Shown here piece by piece: positions 57,701-64,000 of a DNA stretch of 64,000 bases. The notes beneath the pieces are model-generated. The model did no database searches, was not told the DNA's origin, and saw only the letters and a program-made list of their open reading frames with translations. Origin of the DNA: Odontesthes bonariensis (lineage: Eukaryota > Chordata > Actinopteri > Atheriniformes > Atherinopsidae); NCBI RefSeq assembly GCF_027942865.1, contig NC_134509.1:24362697-24426696 (forward strand), given 5' to 3'. The first letter of the stretch is position 1; each line of letters begins with the position of its first letter. A program made the position numbers and the translations under genes.

Positions 57701-58653
57701 GTGAAAAAGTACAATGTCTGGGGATTCTCGTGTACTTTTCTGCTTATTATACACGCGTGCCTGTGTGTGTAAGCGAGAGCGTTAACGTGAGATCGAGCGT
57801 GTCGGTGATGAAAGTGGTTGCTAGCTTCTTTTCTAACGCAGACCGTTGTTATGGCGATGTCAGATCTTTGATAAGAGCACAAGATGGCGGGTGTGTTGTA
57901 GTACCAGTCGTACTTTTTCAGCCTCATTAATCATAACATCCAGGTTGTTTCAAGTTGTTTCGATTACTAAGAAACTATTTAGAGGCGTCACTGGTTGCGT
58001 GGTCAAACATTTTTACTGACTATTCAATATAAAAAAAGAAAGTAGCAACTGGCTAGCTCGCTTTAACGTCACAGCTCGACGTAAGCTGCTAGCAGGGAAG
58101 GCTACCTTTCACACTTTTCACGCTCTGAACTCACTTTTCACGCAAGCTGTCCAAAAACACGAGACGCAAACACGCATATGAAAGCGTTAAAGCATTATAG
58201 GTGTGTGTGCGTTTAGAAAACAATAGAGATATGCGAATGTTGTTTGTTCTATAATCTTTTCATGACTTTGAAAAAAGTTTTTGGTCTGACATTGGATTGG
58301 ATCGTAAAGTCACCCCCGTGTGCACGGTATCCGGGTGATCGTCGGCTGGTCTGGTGTACAGTGTTGCTCTATGGAGGAGTGGCTTATCTCCCAGTAGGAT
58401 GGCCTAAAGTCCTGACTGACGGGCTTGAATTATTGGTAATAGTTTATTTCCTGGTTGTATAACCTGGGACTGCCAGCCGTCGCATATTTTCTCCCTTTCA
58501 GTCGGTAATTTAGTTGTTTCTCATGTTTGAAGTTGAATTTATTGATTTATTTCTGATGCATTAGATTGAACCTTCATATTGGAGCAAACAGGAAAGGCTT
58601 TAGGCCACTGCTTGGTCTCAGACAAAAGCCCTACTTCCTTCCCTTGGTTTATG

Positions 58654-58655
<2 letters not shown>

Positions 58656-58708
<53 letters not shown>
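58656..58708. repeat. (CA)n microsatellite
   Basis: About 26 CA units, about 100 bases before the acceptor of the first rfx1 coding exon. Confidence 0.95.
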
Positions 58709-58709
<1 letters not shown>

Positions 58710-58828
58710 GGTCTATGTGCCTGTGAGCTTAAACAATAAAGCAGCAATGTGTGTTTCCATGTTTGTTTATGGCACTTTCACTAATGACCACCGTTTTTTA
58801 TCCACAGAACTAGGGCCTCAAAGCATTG

Positions 58829-58842
58829 GTTGCCATGGCAAC
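58829..58842. promoter_or_regulatory. Perfect X-box palindrome over the rfx1 start codon
   Basis: GTTGCCATGGCAAC fits the RFX consensus GTNRCC-N(0-3)-RGYAAC exactly and is a perfect palindrome. Its central ATG (58835-58837) is the rfx1 start codon. Confidence 0.7.
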
Positions 58843-61800
58843 TTGTGGATATTCTGAGGACCTCCAGCCTCAGCAGGCCAACGCAGTAACCATAGCAACA
58901 CCCGGTGCCACCACACCCACATCTGCAAAGACCACACACTTCCTGTCCGAGATCCCAGCATCCTCTGGAACCATTTCATCACCCAACCAACCAGCCGCTG
59001 CCTCTAAAACAGGACAGGACGCACTTTGTTCTCAAGCTCCGCCCACCCAGGCGCAGAGCCAGAAGGCTGTGGTCCTTACTACTCCCACGCAGCACTACGT
59101 GAGCCCCGATATCCAGCACTCTGTGGTCCAGAAGAGTAACGGGCAGAGCAGCTCGCCTCAGTACATCATAGTAACTGTTACAGGTGAGAGAATGACTGAC
59201 ACATACGTGCACAAAAGAGAGTACACCCTCTTTCATTGCTTAGGTTTTACATGTCAAAACATAATGATAAAAAAAAAAAAAAAATTGAATCCTTACAAGG
59301 TCTTAAATTTAGGTAAATACAACCATAGATAGACAGCACATGATATATTAGACTGGGTCAACATTTGTTGAACAAAAACTAAGTCAAATGCAGAAGGTTG
59401 AGGTCTGGACTTTGACTGGACCATTGCAATACCCCGATTCTTTCCTTTTTCAGACATTCTGTTGTAGATCTGCTGCTGTGTTTGGGATCATTGTCCTGTT
59501 GATGACCCATTTTCAGCCAAGCTTTAGCTGTCAGACAGATGGCCTCACATTCGACTCTAGAATACTTTGGTATACTTAGGAATTCATGGTGGACTCAATG
59601 CTTGCGAGGTGCCCAGGTCCTGTGGCTGCAGAACAAGCCCAGATCATCAGCCCTCCACCACCGTGCTTGACAGCTGGTATGAGGTGTTTGTGCTGATATG
59701 CTGTGTTTGGTTTTCTCCAAACGTGCTGCTGTGCATTATGAGCAAACATCTCCACTTTGGTCTGCTCTGTCCAAAGGACATTGTTCCAGAAGTCTTGTGG
59801 TTTGTTCAGATGTAACTTTACAAACCTAAGCTGTGCAGCCATGTCATTTTTAGAGAGAAGAGCTTTCTCCTGAAACCCTTCCAAACATGCCATACTTGTT
59901 CAGTCTTTTTCTAATTGTGCCGTCATGAACTTTAACATTTAACATGCTAACTGAGGCCTGTAGTCTGAGATGTAGCTCTTGGGTTTTTTGCAGTTTCTCT
60001 GAGCATTGCGCGGTCTGACCTTGGGGGGATCTTACTGGGATGTCCGCTCCTGAGAAGATTGACAGCTGTCTTGAATGTTTTCCACTTGTAAATAATAAAT
60101 AAAAACTGACACAGGCACTAGATTCAATCTTAACGAGTTAATTATGGTTAATGTTAACACCTACATTGGAAATTTGGTCTGTTAGTAAATATGTACTCCC
60201 TGACTTTACCTCAACATCAGTATTAATGTTATTGTAGATGGACAGAGTGGAGACCTGCATTGGGCCATCATTTGCATCATGTGGTTTTGCACTTCAGGTG
60301 TAAATATCAGTATTTTCCATCTCTTACATCCGGCAGAACAATCAGTGTTCACCACTAAATAACATTTTATATCTCCTGCTATGTATCCATTAAAGAAAAG
60401 TCAAAAGTTGTACTAATTTGTTAAGTTGAAAACGGTAGTTTAATAATTGTTCATTTTGAACATTTTAATACCTAACAAACACATTCTGTGCTTTCCCACC
60501 TAACAACAGCTGATCACAAGTCAAAAAAGCCTCTTAAGCCTAAGTGAGACTTGATAGGGGACTGGACCTGATTCATTGAAATGCTGCTGAACCTTTTCTT
60601 TAGATGAATCACACAGTGGTATATATGTGTACATACTGCTTTAGAATGAAAACATTACAGTACATTACACAGATGTTTGAGGAATAATTCGACCACATTT
60701 AATATTTACGAGTTAGAGAGATGACTTTTAGTTAATAACAGCCTTTCTCCCCCATTTGGCTGGATGCCATCTTTTAAATAGTTTCTGATGGAGCTCTGAG
60801 CTCCACAGTTAAAAACAAAAACAGATTCAGTTAGCGTCCCTGATCCGGTGGTGTGTACGTCATGAGGATAAACTAGGTTGCTGGATTTGGTTGCTAGGTT
60901 ACACAGCATCAAACCAGGAACAAGAATGCCTCGTGGACGGGGTCTGACTTCATTTCATCTTTTCTGTCGCTTTTATGTTTGTAGGGAGATTATGGTATAG
61001 TGACATTTTCTTTTAATCATATTTCATGCACATGGCTTTTAATGTACAATTCTTGTAGTCATATAGAAAATGAGATAACCCAGTGTCTATACTAACTAGT
61101 GTAATTTGTGTTTACATTTTGACCAAATTAATCCTAAAATAAAACGTTCTAGAATAAAACAGGCTCAGTCACGTGTAAATGAGTTAGTGTTTTTAAAAAT
61201 CCGCTGTTGACTAAGGAAATGTAATTCACCACATAAATGGATCCATGTTTAATTTTGGGGCCATCTATTCATAGACGCTTTGGCCTGCAAGGATCGGGTG
61301 ACGTGCACTCTCACCTAGAGTGAGAGACTTTGAGGCTCCCTTTTCAAGTTCCCCCATTTACAATTAAGCTGGTGTTCACATCAATTTTGGTAGGAGGTTT
61401 AAATGATATACTTAAAGATTCAGTTGTATTGGTCATTTACTTAAATTCATCAATTTAGTTATTTAACTGTAAAGTTCTAATAATAATAATAATAATAATA
61501 ATAATACATTTAATTTTAAAAAAAGCGCCTTTCTCAAAGCTCAAGGACACTTTACAACACATTAAAAACACAATAAATAAAATAACACAAGTTAAAAAAG
61601 AGGCTAGAGGGAGAATGCAGCTTGAAACAGATGGGTTTTGAGTTTTGATTTGAAGAGGGGTAAGGAGTCAATGTTGCGGATGTCTGGTGGGAGTGAGTTC
61701 CAGAGTTGGGGAGCAGAGCGACTGAAAGCTCTGGTCCCCATGGTGCTGAGACGGGCAGAGGGCACAGAGAGGTGGAGGGAGGAGGATGACCTGAGGGAGC

Positions 61801-63442
61801 GAGATGGGATGACAATGGAGAGGAGATCAGACAGATATTTTGGGGGGCGAGGTTGTGGATGGCTTTGAATGTGTAAAGTAGGGTTTTGAAAGTAATCCTA
61901 ATTCTGAATTTGACCGGGAGCCAGTGAAGCTGCTGGAGGACGGGGGTGATATTCTAAACACCCTAAATGTCCCATTTAACTAGCAAATACCGTGAGAGTG
62001 TTAGGATACAGAAGTGATTGATGTATAGATGATCTGTAGATTAACTGATTAATCATTAAAACCCCGCCTTCAATAAGACTTAATGAAAATAGAAAGAAAA
62101 CAGCCTCCTGTCTGATCAACAACTAATGTTTGGTTTTACAGTATCGTGCAAAACTCTTGATCGTCATCTCTATATATTCATAGAAAAATGTGAACCAGGT
62201 GATTCATTGAAACACATGCAAAGCTAGACTGAAATACAGAAGATGGTTTAGGCCTTCTTCTTTTTTCCTCCACTCCAGTTTCCTCACGGCGCACCGTGCC
62301 GAGATGTGAGAAGGCTTTCAGCTCCTAGCTTTTAGAGAATCACATTGTCTGTGCAAAAACCAGACTGGTCTGCACAGCTCTGCATGAAATGTATTACTTT
62401 CTTCAAACAGTAGCTTTGAAGACTTTCCCCCCAATAATGATACATTAAATCTAAGAAATGTTGGTATAAAATTCACTGACTTGCAGAAGTTAGTAGTCAT
62501 ATAGCCGATATTTCTATCAACCATGATCAGAGCCCAGGTTTACCAACACATGAGCAGAGACGGACATGTTACCATTACGTAGAAATAACTGCTGAGGTGT
62601 GTTGTCTTCAGTATGACCCGATTAGTTTAACTACGTGTACCATACTTTAACTTGGGATGTTGTCAGTGTGGGTTGAAGTAAGAGCAACCTAGTTGGGGCA
62701 GGTCAATTGACTAGGGACAATGTTTTCTAACTAAAGGTTACAAAAGCACGAGCTCTCTCCTTCACCAACGGCCCATCCCATTTTTTCCGCCCAATCCTGA
62801 GCCCACATGTATCTCTCATTTCCCTCTCCCATCTGATCTGCATGTTTACAAGATGGAGGGATTTCTCTCTCCATCTGGGGAGATTAGCTGTCCAAGGCTG
62901 TCCCACGGCAAGTAAAATATAAGGACAAAAGGAGAGGTGGACCGAAACAGTCCTCCTCACCAAGTTTATCCTCAGTAAAGCCAAAAGGACATTCAGTAGC
63001 AACATGTTCTGCGGTGGCTGTTATTACAATTTGGAGGCAGTATGTCGTGAGTACTGAATTCGTTGGGGTGGAGGCTACTTTTCAGGTTAAATTTGTTAGA
63101 TCATCAGGTAAAACCTCCCTTCTTTATCCCTCCCGTGTCTTCCACAGAGGGCTCTGTTCATTCCAGTGACAGTCTGTCAGACTCCAGCCCGTCTGCCCCT
63201 GGTGTCCCTGCTCAAGGGGTCCAACCCGTGCAGACCACCCAGCAGGTAAGATGCACACATATACGCTGAAGCCATGTGTAAGACTGTGTAGAAGCAGGCT
63301 TTATCATAGGGTGGAACACTGATGAGGTTGTGTCTGACGCTGTGGATTTACTCACCCGCAGAGGTCAGTGCTGCAGGCGGTGTCGCAGGCAGCCAAGAGG
63401 ATTCAGACAGGCCACCTACAGTCTGTGCATATTAACCAGGAG
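58835..63442 (+). CDS. rfx1: Transcription factor RFX1, N-terminal part; gene continues past the right edge
   Basis: RFX1 is a winged-helix factor that binds X-box DNA as a dimer. Three coding exons are visible: 58835-59183 (exon starts 58808), 63148-63245 and 63362-63442, in frame for 176 residues. They encode the Gln/Ser/Thr/Pro-rich N-terminal activation region: MATCGYSEDLQPQQ at the start, QYIIVTVT at the end of the first exon, GSVHSSDSLSDSSPS, and RSVLQAVSQAAKRIQ in the third. These align with human RFX1 (start MAT, QYIVVTVSEG). The DNA-binding and dimerisation domains lie beyond 64000. The ATG has a strong GCCATGG context. I prefer RFX1 over RFX2/3 because of the N-terminal wording and the rln3 neighbour. 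The 4-kb first coding intron holds Tc1-like and SINE-like repeats. Confidence 0.93.
58886..58899. promoter_or_regulatory. Second X-box in the first rfx1 coding exon
   Basis: GTAACCATAGCAAC fits the same RFX consensus with a 2-base spacer. It lies 57 bases after the first site, inside codons for VTIAT. Confidence 0.6.
59340..60095 (-). mobile_element. Decayed Tc1-like transposon in rfx1 intron
   Basis: The minus-strand frame 59576-59893 encodes Tc1-family transposase sequence (DFWNNVLWTEQTKVE, then KHGGGGLMIWACSA, the DDE core around the second Asp). The reading is broken on both sides, so it is inactive. Confidence 0.85.
61477..61960 (-). mobile_element. Fish interspersed repeat with (AAT)n tail in rfx1 intron
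   Basis: AAT repeats (about 61479-61506) are followed by AAGCGCCTTTCTCAAAGC and a long GA-rich non-coding body (GGGAGTGAGTTCCAGAG, GGTTGTGGATGGCTTTGAA). This is a very common teleost repeat; the AAT run would be its 3' tail, so the element reads on the minus strand. I cannot name the family. Confidence 0.6.
62138..62250. repeat. Possible Tc1-like end fragment
   Basis: TTACAGTATCGTGCAAAACT at 62138 resembles the Tc1-like end at 55887. Nothing else of the element is clear. Confidence 0.3.
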
Positions 63443-64000
63443 GTAAACGGACATATGAAATATTTCACATCAGAGAATATGAACTACGCCATCATCGCTT
63501 TATCGTGCCACACCACCCCCACACATGTGGAAAGGCACACTGTAACCTCACTGCCTGCGTCAACCTGCTACAGAGCCTTTAATATATTTTTTACAAAACT
63601 AGAAGTGACGCACGCATCCAACAGTCTAGTTTATACACATTAAAATTAACAATCTCATGTTCATCAGAGTTTTGAGCAAAGTTCACAGTCCAAAGAATGA
63701 ATTGGTTGCTACGTAAGACACATCGGTTTAAAGGTGCACCTGAGTTCTGTAGGAACTTTGCAGTTGTTGGCTCGTGGTCGTAGGCTTTGCTAAGTATCCT
63801 TTTGTCTTCATCCCTCACTGGCAGATATTTCCTGTGGCTCCATCGCGAGATGTGTTGTTTCAGATGTGGTTTACGTTCTGACTTCTTAGTTCAGACCCCT
63901 TGGGCACAATTTAGATTTAAATGGGAGATTTTGCATCACTCACTTTTACTTTGTGTTTATTTGAATACTTGCTTGTTCAGTCCTCTGTTCATAGAAAACA

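Larger units (their letters stand above)
54587..58807. other. Region between rln3 and the first coding exon of rfx1
   Basis: The left part (54587-55290) has no feature I recognise beyond the rln3 upstream region. Then come two Tc1-like sequences with an isolated antisense RFX exon between them, a palindromic repeat at 56709-56977, a 44-bp tandem duplication, and the rfx1 promoter and non-coding exon at about 57500-57700. Confidence 0.6.

Overview
This window is vertebrate nuclear DNA, almost certainly from a ray-finned (teleost) fish. Its genes have many short exons with GT-AG introns, the intergenic DNA carries long CA repeats, and the transposons are of the kinds common in fish: BEL/Pao, a Rex3/RTE-like LINE, L2-like and L1-like LINE fragments, Tc1-like, Harbinger-like and TTAA-flanked fold-back elements. 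Genes were recognised by reading exons and checking that each chain of exons stays in frame from start to stop.

Layout. (1) 1-7559, minus: the 5' part of tsc2 (tuberin), twelve coding exons, running off the left edge. (2) 10617-15699, plus: nthl1, the endonuclease III-like DNA glycosylase, complete in six coding exons and head-to-head with tsc2. (3) 18877-35261, plus: nherf2 (slc9a3r2), two PDZ domains and an ERM-binding tail, complete in six exons. Its 12.9-kb second intron holds a complete BEL/Pao LTR retrotransposon (21221-30496) interrupted by three younger insertions. (4) 43024-52281, minus: tnpo2 (transportin-2), all 22 coding exons, 889 codons. (5) 54036-54586, minus: rln3 (relaxin-3), two exons. 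(6) 58835-63442 and beyond, plus: the 5' part of rfx1, three coding exons, running off the right edge.

The first three genes match the human 16p13.3 block NHERF2-NTHL1-TSC2. The last three have human counterparts on 19p13 (TNPO2, RLN3, RFX1). The window therefore spans a junction between two ancestral neighbourhoods. The genes are unrelated in function (mTORC1 restraint, base excision repair, membrane scaffolding, nuclear import, neuropeptide signalling, transcription), and nothing suggests an operon-like unit.

The oddest features are: a complete, splice-competent RFX-type exon lying alone and antisense between rln3 and rfx1, bracketed by two related Tc1-like sequences; two perfect X-box (RFX-binding) palindromes in the first coding exon of rfx1, one of them over the start codon; a 927-bp fold-back element in a tsc2 intron; and an nthl1 protein whose tails carry seven SUMO-type psi-K-x-E motifs. 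I saw no novel multi-gene system, CRISPR array or RNA gene.
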